DNA of 64,000 bases from CAWGHZ01 sp963775315 (GCA_963775315.1 CAVZIN010000007.1:930001-994000), one strand, 5' to 3'. Shown: positions 1-9,678, counted from the first letter of the stretch. Numbers and translations are program-made. Notes: generated by a model not told the origin, from the sequence alone.

Positions 1-408
1 CAGTTCATCGCCATGTCGCGCGGCGACTTCACCCTGGCCAGCGGCACGAACGACGTGAAGGAGTTGCTGCCGTTCGCCTCGACCGTCACGCTCACGCGCC
101 CCGAGGTGTGCGAGAAGAAGCCGACGGTGTGCCAGAAGCTGATGGCGGGCTATGTCGAGGCGCACAAATACGTGCACGACCACCCGGCGGAGACGATCGC
201 GATCCTGGAGCATCGCATGCCGAAGTCGAAGCCCGCCGAGATGAAGCAGGCTTATGAGCGGATGGCGGAGACGACGCCGATGTCGCCCGCCTTCTCCGAC
301 GAAGGTCTGGAGCACGCGCAGGAGCTGATGGTCACCGGCGGCATGATCAAGGAGTCGGAGAAGCTCAAGTCCTTCGCCGGCATCTACACCAACAAGTTCC
401 TGAAGTAG
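1..408 (+). CDS. NitT/TauT-type ABC transporter substrate-binding protein, C-terminal part
   Basis: Only the last 135 codons are inside the window; the frame is open from base 1 and ends at TAG 406-408. The visible part has the helical C-terminal lobe of NMT1/SsuA-like periplasmic binding proteins: a stretch ending in LTRPEVCEKKPTVCQKL, then a helix with the family-typical HDHPAETIAILEHRM and an AYERM helix. These proteins deliver small organic solutes to an importer in the inner membrane. The ligand cannot be told. It lies next to a catabolic cluster on the other strand, so it may feed that pathway; this is inference. Confidence 0.75.
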   Translation, partial: QFIAMSRGDFTLASGTNDVKELLPFASTVTLTRPEVCEKKPTVCQKLMAGYVEAHKYVHDHPAETIAILEHRMPKSKPAEMKQAYERMAETTPMSPAFSDEGLEHAQELMVTGGMIKESEKLKSFAGIYTNKFLK

Positions 409-423
409 GAAGAACGGATGTCA

Positions 424-453
424 CCCCGGACGGCGCCAAGACGTCGTCCGGGG
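424..453 (+). terminator. Perfect 9-bp inverted repeat after the binding-protein gene
   Basis: CCCCGGACG (424-432) and CGTCCGGGG (445-453) pair perfectly around a 12-base loop, 16 bases after the stop codon and between convergent genes. There is no clear T-run, so it may be a bidirectional stem-loop rather than a classical intrinsic terminator. Confidence 0.45.
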
Positions 454-545
454 CTCATCTTGCCGCAGTTCGACCTCTCCGTTCGCCCTTCGAGAGGCGC
501 CTTGGCTTCGCCAGGTCGGTCGTCCGGACGAACGAGATATGGCGA

Positions 546-1469
546 TCAGTCTTTCCGTGCCTTTGCGCGGGCGCGGGCCAAGGCGACAAGCTGGTCGTTG
601 ACGCGCTTGCGCAACGTCGCCGCCTTCTCCGGGGTCCATTCGTAGAACCCTTTTCCGGTCGACATGCCGAGCTCGCCCTTCTCGACCATCTGGACGAGGA
701 GCGGGCTCGGCTCGGTCGATCGGTCGAGCGCCGGGCACATCGTGCGCTGGACGTCCAACGTAATGTTGACGCCGATCAGGTCGGACTGCTCCATCGGGCC
801 GAGGATGCCGAGCCGCGCGCCGAACCCGTCCTTCACCACGATGTCGAGCGTCTCCGCGTCGCAGATGCCCGAGGCCACGATGGCGATCGCCTCGCGCTTC
901 ATCGCGTGCTGCAGCCGGTTGCCGATGAAGCCCGGCACGTCGCGCTTTACATGGACCGGCGACTTGCCGCAGGCGGCGAGGAGCGCGATGGTCTTCTCGA
1001 CCGTGGCGGGCGCGGTGCGCTCGGCCTGCACCACCTCGACCAGCGGGATCAGGTGCGGCGGGTTCCAGAAATGCGTGCCGACCACCCGGTCCGCGGTGGC
1101 GACGTCTTCGCCGATCTTGGTGATGGGCAGTGCCGACGTGTTCGAGGCGAGGATGCAGCTCCGTTTCGTGGCCCGTTCGAGCCGGGCGAAGATCTCCTGC
1201 TTCAGCGGCAGCTTTTCGGGCGCCGCCTCGACCACCAAATCGGCGTCGGCAACGGCCTTTTCGAAGTCGGGCTCGATTCGGACGTTCTCGGCGCCGGCCG
1301 GGTCCTGCTCCAGCAGCGTGAAGATCGCACGGATACGTTCGGGCGCACTGTCCAGGACGGTCGCGTTCGTGTCGTGGAGCGTCACCCGATGCCCGCCGGA
1401 GGCGAATATCTGCGCAATGCCGTGGCCCATCAGCCCGGCCCCGAGAACGGCGATACGTTCGTTGGGCAT
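546..1469 (-). CDS. 3-hydroxyacyl-CoA dehydrogenase family protein
   Basis: About 307 residues. The N-terminus carries the NAD-binding Rossmann motif VLGAGLMGHGIA, followed by the NTSALPITK region and HFWNPPHLIPLVEVV, the usual signature of the 3HCDH N-terminal domain; a C-terminal 3HCDH domain follows (PGFIGNRLQHAMKREA). The family oxidises L-3-hydroxyacyl-CoA or similar 3-hydroxy acids with NAD. ATG at 1469 is preferred over a TTG two codons upstream because it starts directly before the Rossmann strand. It is the last gene of a leftward cluster, separated from the SDR gene by a repeat-rich gap. Substrate unknown. Confidence 0.85.
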   Translation of the reverse strand: MPNERIAVLGAGLMGHGIAQIFASGGHRVTLHDTNATVLDSAPERIRAIFTLLEQDPAGAENVRIEPDFEKAVADADLVVEAAPEKLPLKQEIFARLERATKRSCILASNTSALPITKIGEDVATADRVVGTHFWNPPHLIPLVEVVQAERTAPATVEKTIALLAACGKSPVHVKRDVPGFIGNRLQHAMKREAIAIVASGICDAETLDIVVKDGFGARLGILGPMEQSDLIGVNITLDVQRTMCPALDRSTEPSPLLVQMVEKGELGMSTGKGFYEWTPEKAATLRKRVNDQLVALARARAKARKD

Positions 1470-1482
1470 GCTCAACCTGTAA

Positions 1483-1550
1483 CCTCGTGCTTCGACAGGC
1501 TCAGCACGAGGAGCTTAGTAAGCTGTCACTTCATCCTGAGCGCGTCGAAG
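1483..1550. repeat. REP-like intergenic palindromic element
   Basis: Two nested dyads sit between genes. CCTCGTGC (1483-1490) pairs with GCACGAGG (1504-1511). CTTCGACAGGCTCAG (1490-1504) is nearly the reverse complement of CTGAGCGCGTCGAAG (1536-1550), with 13 of 15 positions matching. The core resembles the dispersed repeat common in sphingomonad and other alphaproteobacterial intergenic regions. Only one copy was seen here. Confidence 0.6.
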
Positions 1551-1567
1551 GAGGAGGTGAAACTCCG

Positions 1568-2395
1568 TCACCCCGCGGTGAAGCCGCCGTCGATGTACAG
1601 CACTTGACCGGTGGTAAAGTTCGACGCGGGCGACAGCAGATAGAGCAGGATGCCGACGAAATCCTCCGGCTCGCCGAGGCGGCCGAGCGGAATGCGCGAC
1701 AGCGAGCGCTGCTTGGTCGCCTGGCCGAGCTCGTCGTCGCCGTACATCCAGGCGGTGAGCTTGGAACGGAAGACGGTCGGTGCGATGGCGTTGGCCTGGA
1801 TGTTGTGCTTGGCGAGCTCAGTGGCGAGCACGTGGGTGAGCCCGTCGATGCCGCCCTTCGAGATACAGTAGGCGGTGTAGCCGGAGATGTTGCCGTGCCG
1901 GCCGCGCACCGATGACATCAGCACGATCTTGCCGCCTCGCTTCTGCTCGATCGCACGGCGGGTGTACGCGCGGCAGGCCAGCCAAGTCTGGCGGAGGTTC
2001 GCGTCGATCACGTCCTCCCAGTCCTGCTGCGGCATCTCGTGGATGAAGCCCGCCTTGTTGTAGCCCGATGCGACGAACAGTCCGTCGACGCCGTTATGGC
2101 TGTCGCAGGCGATGTCCATGATCGTCTTGCAATCGGCCTCGGTCTTGGGCCGCAAGTTGGCGACGGCGACCTTGCCCTTCTTGAGCGACTTGATCTCGTC
2201 GGCGAGCTCGTCGAGCTCGCCCTTGTTGCCGCCCGCGATGGTAACGTTGGCGCCGACCGCCGCGCATACGATCGCGCAGGCGCGGCCGATGGCACCCGTC
2301 GCCCCGGTCACGACGATAGAGCGGTCCTTGATGTTGAACACGCTGAGCGGGTTGGAGAATGCCTCGGGCAGCGCGGTCTTGGTTTCGGTCGCCAT
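1568..2395 (-). CDS. SDR family NAD(P)-dependent oxidoreductase
   Basis: A 275-residue classical short-chain dehydrogenase. The cofactor motif TGATGAIG is near residue 31, SSVRGRHG carries the catalytic Ser, and YTAYCISK gives the Tyr-x3-Lys pair; the C-terminus ends with GQVLYIDGGFTAG, typical of the family. Length is normal for a slightly N-extended SDR. Its start lies one base from the cupin stop, so the two are surely cotranscribed. It probably oxidises or reduces a hydroxy/keto intermediate of the cluster's pathway; the substrate is not identifiable. Confidence 0.9.
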   Translation of the reverse strand: MATETKTALPEAFSNPLSVFNIKDRSIVVTGATGAIGRACAIVCAAVGANVTIAGGNKGELDELADEIKSLKKGKVAVANLRPKTEADCKTIMDIACDSHNGVDGLFVASGYNKAGFIHEMPQQDWEDVIDANLRQTWLACRAYTRRAIEQKRGGKIVLMSSVRGRHGNISGYTAYCISKGGIDGLTHVLATELAKHNIQANAIAPTVFRSKLTAWMYGDDELGQATKQRSLSRIPLGRLGEPEDFVGILLYLLSPASNFTTGQVLYIDGGFTAG

Positions 2396-2396
2396 G

Positions 2397-2738
2397 TCAC
2401 TTCTCCGGCGCGGGCATGACGACCAGCATGATCGCCACCCGGTTGCTCTTGTTGACGATCTGGCGCTCCTCGCCCGGCGGGATGTGGCAGGAATCGAGCG
2501 GGCCCAGCACTGTGTCGTTGCCGGCGATGGTCACCGTCACCTCGCCGTCGAGCACCACGTAGACGCGCTCGAGCCCGGAGGCCGAGTTCTCCGCCCCGCC
2601 GCCCGGCAGGAAGTAGGAGAGCCCGACCGTCACCTTCTTGGTCGGGCTCGCCTCCAGCCCCTGCAGGCGGAGCGCCGTCATGTCCCAATGACGAGCCGCC
2701 TCGTAGGGCTTCGCGTCCTTGATGCGGGTGACATCCAT
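2397..2738 (-). CDS. Small cupin-domain protein
   Basis: 113 residues forming a single cupin barrel: a first motif around GLERVYVVLDGEVTVTI and a second around GPLDSCHIPPGEERQIVN. The usual two-His first metal motif is not clearly present (LERVYVVLDGE in place of xHxHxxxE), so metal binding through the standard set is doubtful, though a His lies in the second motif. Close spacing on both sides places it in the operon with the cyclases and SDR. It could be an isomerase, a lyase helper or a sensor; function unknown. Confidence 0.75.
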   Translation of the reverse strand: MDVTRIKDAKPYEAARHWDMTALRLQGLEASPTKKVTVGLSYFLPGGGAENSASGLERVYVVLDGEVTVTIAGNDTVLGPLDSCHIPPGEERQIVNKSNRVAIMLVVMPAPEK

Positions 2739-2739
2739 C

Positions 2740-3636
2740 TCAGCTCTCCCCGCTCTCGATGCGGAAACGCTGCTTTGGGTCGATCACTGCGACGACGCGG
2801 ACGCCGCAGCCTTCGCCCTCCGGCCACCGCCACGGGAAGGCCATGAAGGTGCATCGCTTGCCGGTGATCTTGTCGAGATCGCCGCCGATGTTCTCGATGC
2901 CCGGGATGCCGTGCGTCATCATGATCTTGTGCGCCGGCTCCCACAGCGGGAAGTCGTCGGCGATGTGACGCTTGGTCATCGCGTAGTACTCGGCGTCGAG
3001 ATGCGGCTGCGCCGGCCCGGGTCCGTGCGGGCCGAGGAAGGTGCCGAGCGGATGGTCGAGTGCCTGGACGTCGACGCCGACGAGCTTCACCTTGTGCTCG
3101 ACGATCCATTCCGCCGCGTCCTTGTAGAGGCCCGGCGAGTAGGCGAAATAGTCGGGATTGTCGCCCCACAGCCGGTGCGAGCCGGTGTTGATCATCACGA
3201 TGTCGTTCGGCTCGATCTTCGGCCGGGCCTTCTCCAGATCGTCGGCGGTGATCACGCCCCACTTCCCTTTGGGGATCGAGACCGCGACGCCGGTGCCGAA
3301 GAAGCGCCACATGTCATACTGGGTGATGGTGGGCTGATTCTCGAGCACGTGGATCGGGGCGTCCATATGCGTGCCCCGATGCATGATGCCTTCGAACTGC
3401 TGCACGTACACGCCATCCTTGGCATGGAACATCAGCGTCTTGGTGGCGAGGTTCGAACGCGACGGCCATTGCGGCATGCCGTGGCCCCAACGGTGCGACA
3501 GCTCGTAGAACTGGAGGTCCGACGTCGACGACGGGGCGCGGCGGGCGCGGACGGCGGGCCTCGATGCCTGCAGCGCGCGGGCGCGCACAGGCGCCTTCTT
3601 CGCGGCGGACTTGCGGGTGGTCTTTGCGCGGGCCAT
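2740..3636 (-). CDS. Cyclase/kynurenine-formamidase-like metal hydrolase with basic N-terminal tail
   Basis: 298 residues of the cyclase family (PF04199). The metal motif HRGTHMDAPIH is intact, matching the HxGTHxDxPxH signature of KynB-type amidohydrolases, and a GVDVQALDHPLGT stretch supplies the conserved Asp-His region. ATG at 3636 is chosen because it lies two bases past the upstream stop. The first ~30 residues are rich in Lys, Arg and Ala and lie outside the fold. It is paralogous to the next gene upstream (shared segments FFGTGV, PKGKW, AHK, PWRW). It likely hydrolyses an amide, lactone or ring in the local catabolic pathway. Confidence 0.85.
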   Translation of the reverse strand: MARAKTTRKSAAKKAPVRARALQASRPAVRARRAPSSTSDLQFYELSHRWGHGMPQWPSRSNLATKTLMFHAKDGVYVQQFEGIMHRGTHMDAPIHVLENQPTITQYDMWRFFGTGVAVSIPKGKWGVITADDLEKARPKIEPNDIVMINTGSHRLWGDNPDYFAYSPGLYKDAAEWIVEHKVKLVGVDVQALDHPLGTFLGPHGPGPAQPHLDAEYYAMTKRHIADDFPLWEPAHKIMMTHGIPGIENIGGDLDKITGKRCTFMAFPWRWPEGEGCGVRVVAVIDPKQRFRIESGES

Positions 3637-3638
3637 GA

Positions 3639-4448
3639 CTATCTCCGCTTGCCGGATTCGATGCGGTACTCGCCGGACGGATCGCAGATCGCGACCAGCC
3701 GCACCACGCAGGCGTCGCCCTCGAACCAGCGCCACGGGTAGGCGTGGAAGGTGAGCCGCTTGCCGGTCACCTCGTCGACGTCGCCGCCGACGTTCTCGAT
3801 GGTCGGAATGCCGGCCGCCAGCAGCGTCTTATGAGCGACGTTCCACTCCGGGAAGTCCTTGAGTGCATCCCGACCGGTGGCCTGCTTGTACTCGGGCGCG
3901 ATCTTCTTGATCTGCGGCCCGTTGCGGTGCGGCCCGAACGAGGTGGCGAGCGGGTGGTCGATCTCGGCGGTGTCGACGCCGACCATCTTGACCTTGCGCT
4001 TGACCAGCCATTCGGCCGCGTCCTTGGTCATCCCCGGCGCGTATCCGAAATACTCCTGGCTGTCGGAATACTTGCGGTGCCAGCCGGTGTTGATCAGCAC
4101 GATGTCGCCCGGCCGGATCGCGGGCTTCGCCGCCTTCAGGTCAGCGGCCGTGATCTTCTCCCACTTGCCCTTAGGCAGGTCGAGAACGACACCGGTGCCG
4201 AAGAACCGCTCCGCCTCGACCTCGCCGATGCCTTCGGCCATTGGGACCAGATGGATCGGGGCGTTGGCGTGGGTCGAGCAATGGAAGATCGTCACCACCT
4301 TGGAGGTCATCACGCCGTGCTTGGCGTGATAGGTGAAGCGCTCGATCTTGACGTCCTCGTAGCCGGGATAGGTCGGGATGTTGTAGCCCCAGGACTGGCT
4401 GAGGTCATAGAACTCGAGCCCGGTGCCGGGCTCGACGATCGCTGGCAT
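3639..4448 (-). CDS. Cyclase family protein, paralogue with altered metal motif
   Basis: 269 residues, the first gene of the leftward operon and clearly related to its downstream neighbour. The metal motif reads HCSTHANAPIH: both outer His residues and the central His stay, but the Gly becomes Ser and the metal-ligand Asp becomes Asn. The rest of the fold is well kept (GDIVLINTGWH, GVDTAEIDHPLATSFGPH, FHAYPWRWFEGDACVVR). Either the metal site is altered or this subunit is regulatory, for example forming a mixed oligomer with the intact paralogue. That last point is inference. Confidence 0.85.
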   Translation of the reverse strand: MPAIVEPGTGLEFYDLSQSWGYNIPTYPGYEDVKIERFTYHAKHGVMTSKVVTIFHCSTHANAPIHLVPMAEGIGEVEAERFFGTGVVLDLPKGKWEKITAADLKAAKPAIRPGDIVLINTGWHRKYSDSQEYFGYAPGMTKDAAEWLVKRKVKMVGVDTAEIDHPLATSFGPHRNGPQIKKIAPEYKQATGRDALKDFPEWNVAHKTLLAAGIPTIENVGGDVDEVTGKRLTFHAYPWRWFEGDACVVRLVAICDPSGEYRIESGKRR

Positions 4449-4575
4449 GTTGCGTTCCTGATTGTGTTGTGGCGCGGGCTAGCTAACCGCCCGTGCCGAA
4501 CCCCGTCAAGGGAAACCTCCCAACATTGCCGCTGCCGAGGCGCGGTGCTACAGGAAGTGGCGAGGGAGATCCCGC

Positions 4576-5775
4576 ATGGCCACACGCCGCACCGAGGATG
4601 CCGCCGCCGCTATGGAAGCGGACTATGTCGCCCGCGCCCGGGCGCTCGCTCCGACCCTGCGCGCGCGGTCCGAGGCGACCAACGCCGCGCGGCGCGTTCC
4701 GGCCGAGACGATCGCGGAGGTCAAGGAAGCTGGGCTGTTCACCCTGCTGCAGCCCAAGCGCTACGGCGGCAGCGAGATGGGCCTCGTCCCGTTCCTCGAT
4801 TGCGTGACCGCGCTCGCCTCGGGTTGCGGCTCGGCCGGCTGGGTGTTCTCGGTCGTCTCGATCCACCAGTTCCACCTGGGGCTTTTCCCGCGCGAGGCTC
4901 AGGACGACGTGTGGGGCCCCGATGGGCGCGCCCTCCTGGGATCGAGCTATGCGCCGGGCGGGCGCACGCGCCCGGCGGCCGGCGGCTATCGCCTGTCCGG
5001 CAAGTGGAAGTTCTCGTCCGGCTGCCACAACGTCGACTGGTTCATCCTGGGCGGGCTGGTCGAGGCGGACGAGGGCAAGCCCCCGGTGCCCTGGTACTTC
5101 CTGGTGCCGAAGGCCGAGGTCGCCATCGTCGACAACTGGGACACGATCGGGCTTTCGGGCACCGGCTCGAACGACCTGTCCGTCGAGGACGCGTTCGTGC
5201 CGTCGCACCGCATGCTGCTGATGCAGGAGGCGTATGATGGCGTCTCGCCCGGCTCGCGGGTCAACGACTATGCGCTCTACCGCATTCCGATGATGTCGGT
5301 CTTCCCGCTCTGCCTGTCGGCGCCGGGCGTCGGCGTCGCCAAGGGCGCGGTCGATGGCTACGTCGATATGATGAAGGGCTTCACCACGCGTTCGCGCGGT
5401 CAGTCCGTTGCCGACTTCCCGGCGAGCCAGATGCGCCTCGCCCAGGCGTCGGCGCTGACCGACGCAGCGGAGCTTCTGTTGCAGCGCGACGTGCGCGATA
5501 CGATGGCGACGGTCGAGGCGGATCGGACGCTCACTCCCGAGCAGCGCGTGCGCAATAGGCGCGACCACGCCTTCGCCGCCGACCAGGCGATGCGGGCCGT
5601 CGACCTGCTGTTCAAGATGACCGGCGGCGGCGGGCTGCACAACGGGGACCGCTTGCAGCGCGCGTTTCGCGATGCCCACGCCATCGCGCACCATATCGCC
5701 AACAACTGGGATATCTCGGGCCCGCTTTACGGCGCTGTGATGCTCGGGCGCCCGGCGCCGTCCACGACCTACTAG
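4576..5775 (+). CDS. Acyl-CoA dehydrogenase-fold flavin monooxygenase-like protein
   Basis: 399 residues with the N-terminal helical, beta and C-terminal helical domains of the acyl-CoA dehydrogenase superfamily, but closest in pattern to group D two-component monooxygenases (HpaB/HsaA-like): VPAETIAEVKEAGLFTLLQPKRYGG, SGCGSAGWVFSVVSIHQFHL, GYRLSGKWKFSSGCHNVDWF, and GGGGLHNGDRLQRAFRDAHA near the end. Such enzymes hydroxylate aromatic or heterocyclic substrates using reduced flavin from a partner reductase, which is not seen here. It is divergent from the cyclase operon across 127 bases, so a shared pathway is plausible. Confidence 0.8.
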   Translation: MATRRTEDAAAAMEADYVARARALAPTLRARSEATNAARRVPAETIAEVKEAGLFTLLQPKRYGGSEMGLVPFLDCVTALASGCGSAGWVFSVVSIHQFHLGLFPREAQDDVWGPDGRALLGSSYAPGGRTRPAAGGYRLSGKWKFSSGCHNVDWFILGGLVEADEGKPPVPWYFLVPKAEVAIVDNWDTIGLSGTGSNDLSVEDAFVPSHRMLLMQEAYDGVSPGSRVNDYALYRIPMMSVFPLCLSAPGVGVAKGAVDGYVDMMKGFTTRSRGQSVADFPASQMRLAQASALTDAAELLLQRDVRDTMATVEADRTLTPEQRVRNRRDHAFAADQAMRAVDLLFKMTGGGGLHNGDRLQRAFRDAHAIAHHIANNWDISGPLYGAVMLGRPAPSTTY

Positions 5776-5776
5776 G

Positions 5777-8700
5777 CTAGGCGCGGAGCTCGTGGCGGGT
5801 CGGGGCGTCGATGATGCGCTCCGGCGGCAGGACGATCGTGACGGTCGTGCCCTTGCCGAGCTCGCTTTCGACCACCATGCGCCCGCCATGGAGCTCGATC
5901 AGCGACTTGGTGAGCGGCAGCCCGAGGCCCGTGCCCGCGTGCTTGCGCGAGAGGGCGCTGTCGACCTGACCGAACGGCGCCAGAACGATCTCGATATGCT
6001 CCTTGGCGATGCCGATGCCGGTGTCGGCGACGGCGATGGCGAGCGAACCGTCGGGCTGGACAGACGCGGACACGGTGATCGCGCCGCCTTCGGGCGTGAA
6101 CTTGATCGCGTTCGACAGCAGGTTGATCAGGACCTGCTTGATCTTGCGCTCGTCCGCCCAGAGCTGGGGCAGGGGCACAGAGAGCCGAGTTCGAGAGGTC
6201 GATGTTTCGCCCGCCGGCGCGCTCGCGCACGAGCCGCACGGTCGAACTCGATCACCTTCTCGATCTCGACCGTCTGCTCCTGCAGCTCGAGCTTGCCCGC
6301 CTCGACCTTGGCGAGATCGAGGATGTCGTTGATCACCTCGAGGAGGTGCATCCCGCTCACCCGGATGTCGCGGGCATAGTCGTGATAGTGCGCGTTGCCC
6401 AGCGCTCCGAACATCTCCTGCTCCATCACCTCCGAGAAGCCGATGACGGCGTTGAGCGGGGTGCGCAGCTCGTGGCTCACGTTGGCGAGGAATTCGGACT
6501 TTGAGCGGTTGGCGGCCTCGGCCGCTTCCTTCGCCTCGCGCAGCGCTTCTTCGGCCGCCTGCCGGGCGGTGATGTCGCGCGCGATGATCTGGTGGGCCGC
6601 CTGGCCCTGGTAGGTGAACTGCGCGGCCTGAACTTCGACCGTCAGGATGCCGCCGTCGAGCCGACGCCAGCGGATCGCCGGGACACGCGAGCGCCCGTCG
6701 CGCTCGACCTCGTGGCGGGCGGCGAGCTGTATCGGCAGGTCCTCGGGCAGTACGTGGTTGGACACCTGGCGGCCGATAAGCTGGTCGGGCGAGTCGGCGC
6801 CCAGCAGCCGTGCCGCGGCCGGGTTGGCGAACTTGATGATGCTTCCGACGTGCACGAAGTTGGCGTCCGGCGATATCTCGACGAGCTGGCGGTAGCGGTG
6901 CTCGGAGTCGCGCAGCGCGTCCTCGGCGATGCGGCGGGCCTGCTCGGCGAGGTTGCGCGCCGTCACGTCGCGGGCGGCGAGCAGCATGCAGCGCTTGCCG
7001 TACCATTCGACCGGCGTCGCGTTCGCCTCGATCCAGACGATCGAGCCGTCCTTAGCGATCCAGCGGAGCTCGACGGTGCCGAGCCCGGTCCGCTGCGCCC
7101 GCTGCAGCCGGCGGCGGCGGCGCACCTTGGCGAGATCGTCGGGATGGACCAGCTTCAGCGGATCGCCGAGCGCGACCATCTCCTCGGTCGAAGCGGCGCC
7201 GCAGAGTTTCGCCGCCGCCTCGTTGGCGAACAGGATGCGCTCATTGTCGTGCACCATCATCGCCATCGGCGCACGCGCGATCAGCTCGCGGTAGCGCTCC
7301 TCGCTCGCCTTCAGGGCGAGCTCGGCCTTCTTGCGCTCGGTGATGTCGACGGCGACGACGAACAGGCGCTTGATCTCGCCGGTGTCGTCGCGGAGCGGTG
7401 CGGCGTGCATCTCGACGTCGATGATCCGCCCGTCCTTGGTCATGCGCTGGTCTTCGATAACGATCAGCTTGCCCTCGCGCAGCACGGTGCGGCGCACGAG
7501 GCCTCGCTTCTCGTCGCGGCCGGGGATGCGCGTCGGGATCCGCTTGCCTACGACCTCTTCAGCCGACCAACCGAAGAGTTGCTCGGAGGCGGTGTTCCAC
7601 ATCGCCACGCGGTCCTCGAGGTCGGCGACTGTAATGGCCAGCGGGCAGGCCTCGATTGTCGCCTCGAGCATGCGGTTCGCGGTGCGGGTCTGTTCCTCGG
7701 CGCGCTTGCGGTCGGTGATGTCGAGATAGAGGCTGATGCGGCCGCCGTCCGCCATCTTGTGCTCGGACAGGTAGAGCCAGCGCTCGTCGCGCAGGTGAAT
7801 CTCGCCGGTGTCCTTGCCTTCGCGATGCAGCCGGAGCCGGTCCTCGATCAGCGCGTCGCGGCGGCCGGGCTCGCTGAACTCGTCCACCCGGCTGAAGGCG
7901 CGGCGCACGAATCCGTCGAAGTGATCCCCGAGCGCGAGGAGGCCCGGCGTGACGTGCGTGTAGTGGTGCTCAGCGCACCGGTTCCACATCATCAGCCGGT
8001 CATCGGCGTCCCAGACCAGCAGGTTGTAGGGCAGGCTGTCGATGGCGTCGAGCAGGCGCGCGTGCGACGTCTCGGCCTCGCGCTCGATCGCGCGGCGCTC
8101 GGCGATCTCGATCTCCAGCCGGCGGTTGGCGGCCTCGAGGGCGGCGGTGCGGTCGTGCACCTGCTCGCGCACGTTGCGGTTGCGGTCCGCGACCATCTTG
8201 AGGTAGCCGGCGATCAGAAGGCTGAGGATCAGCCCGAAGGCGAGGGTGAGCGGGGCGGTATAGCCGCGATAGAGGGCGCCGCTTCCGTGGCGTGGCAGGA
8301 ACAGCGCGGTCCAATGGCGGCCGGCGACGTCGATCTGGCGAAGCGCGCCGTGGTCGGCCTCGGCAAGCGCCGCCTCGGCGGAAAGGGGCTTCACGCCCGG
8401 ACCGTCGCCCGTGCGGGTATAGAGGAGACGATGCGCGCCGTCGGGGCCGTCCTCGAACAGATAGAAGTCCAGCATGGAGCCCGACGCCGTCCCGAGTGCG
8501 GCGTCCACCACGTCGGCAAGCGGTAGGCTGATGCTTGCGAAGCCCGTCAGGCGACGGAGCCGCGCCGCCGCGGTCTCAGGGATCGTCCCGCTCGAATAGA
8601 CCGGCACGATGATGATGAAGCCCTGGCTGGGCCCGACTCCGCCGATCAGCTTCCGTTCCGCGATGGCCGTCGCCTCGCCGGTCTCGGCGACCCTGTCGAG

Positions 8701-9279
8701 CACCGCCTTCCATGCGGGGACCGCGGCAAGGTCCTGGCCGAGCGCCGCGGGAGCTGCGGATTTCGACTCAAGATACTGCACGGGGTAGTGGACCGGCCGG
8801 TGCGCCGCCGGCGTCTCCTTGCCCGACTGATCGAGGTTGTACAGCCGGTAGTTCGATAGCCCCTCCTTGTGGGCGGCGGCCTCGACCGCGACGCGTTGGG
8901 AGTCGGGCACTCGTTCGATATAGGCGAGCGACCAGATCTCCGGGTTGGTCTGGGCGACCTGGCGGGCGAAGATCGCGAACTCGTGCCGTGTCACGTCGTC
9001 CGAGGCGGCGAATAGCGCGCGCACGCCGATTCCGACATCCAGATAGCGCGAGATCGACGACTGGAACGCCACCATGTTGGCGTCGGCGTGCCGATTGAAC
9101 GACACCAACTCGTTGGCGCGCTGCGCCCTGGTCATCGCGACATAGGCGCCAACCGACAGCGCCGCCCCTAATACGAGGGCGACGGCTGCGGCCAGCACAC
9201 CCCGCATCCACGCACGACGCGCCGCGCTGTCGGCCAGCGCGCCGCAAGGTGTCGACGAAGCGGGTATGTCCGGCGGCAT
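5777..9279 (-). CDS. CHASE-PAS hybrid-type sensor histidine kinase with two apparent frameshifts
   Basis: Reading from ATG 9279: transmembrane helix ~25-47, a periplasmic CHASE domain ~60-290, a second membrane helix ~345-365, a coiled coil, four PAS domains (~405-905), a HisKA dimerisation domain with NVSHELRTPLNAVIG, then an HATPase domain with LINLLSNAIKFTPEGG, VADTGIGI and AGTGLGLPLTKSLIELHGG. The frame breaks twice, near 6240 and near 6178-6184; each break is cured by dropping one base, after which about 1166 residues read through. No receiver domain. The stop is one base from the convergent monooxygenase stop. CHASE domains bind small extracellular ligands; the ligand is unknown. Confidence 0.8.
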
Positions 9280-9445
9280 TGCGGGCGCTACGACCACGGT
9301 CCGATCCGGTGGAGACACTTCCAAAGAGGATGGTGAGGGCAGAAGGTTAACAGTTCGTAAGCCTCGGCGGCCGGGGGGAACGCTGGCGCGATTCCGCCGC
9401 ACCGGGTTAATGTCGCAGGGACGTTCGGGCGAGGGGGGCGCGACG

Positions 9446-9652
9446 GTGCGCGGGTCCGGCAGGGAGGTCATCATCGAGTTCCAGCGCATCGGCAATGCGG
9501 TCAAAGTGACCGCCATCGACCCCGAGACGCTGGTCGAGGCCTCGATCGTCGGCCCGTCCGGCGCCGGCGAGGCGGCTCTGCGTCGCGCGGCCCTCGACAA
9601 GCTGGCCTACGTGCTCAAGAAGCGCGCCGCGGCCGCCGATCCTCGCGCCTAG
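9446..9652 (+). CDS. DUF6898 family small protein
   Basis: A 68-residue protein starting at GTG 9446, chosen because GAGGGGGG lies just upstream at 9431; an ATG at 9410 would add 12 residues and lacks such a site. The sequence REVIIEFQRIGNAVKVTAID followed by GPSGAGEAALRRAALDKLAYVLKK matches the small alphaproteobacterial DUF6898 family. It sits 26 bases before livH, so it may be cotranscribed with the transporter. No function is known. Confidence 0.75.
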   Translation: MRGSGREVIIEFQRIGNAVKVTAIDPETLVEASIVGPSGAGEAALRRAALDKLAYVLKKRAAAADPRA

Positions 9653-9678
9653 GCCGGCGCCGTGGCCCGCGCCCGCCG

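Noticed and set aside
6592..8526. Very long open frame opposite the sensor kinase
   Set aside because: High-GC antisense shadow; its protein has no domain pattern, while the other strand encodes clear PAS and CHASE domains.
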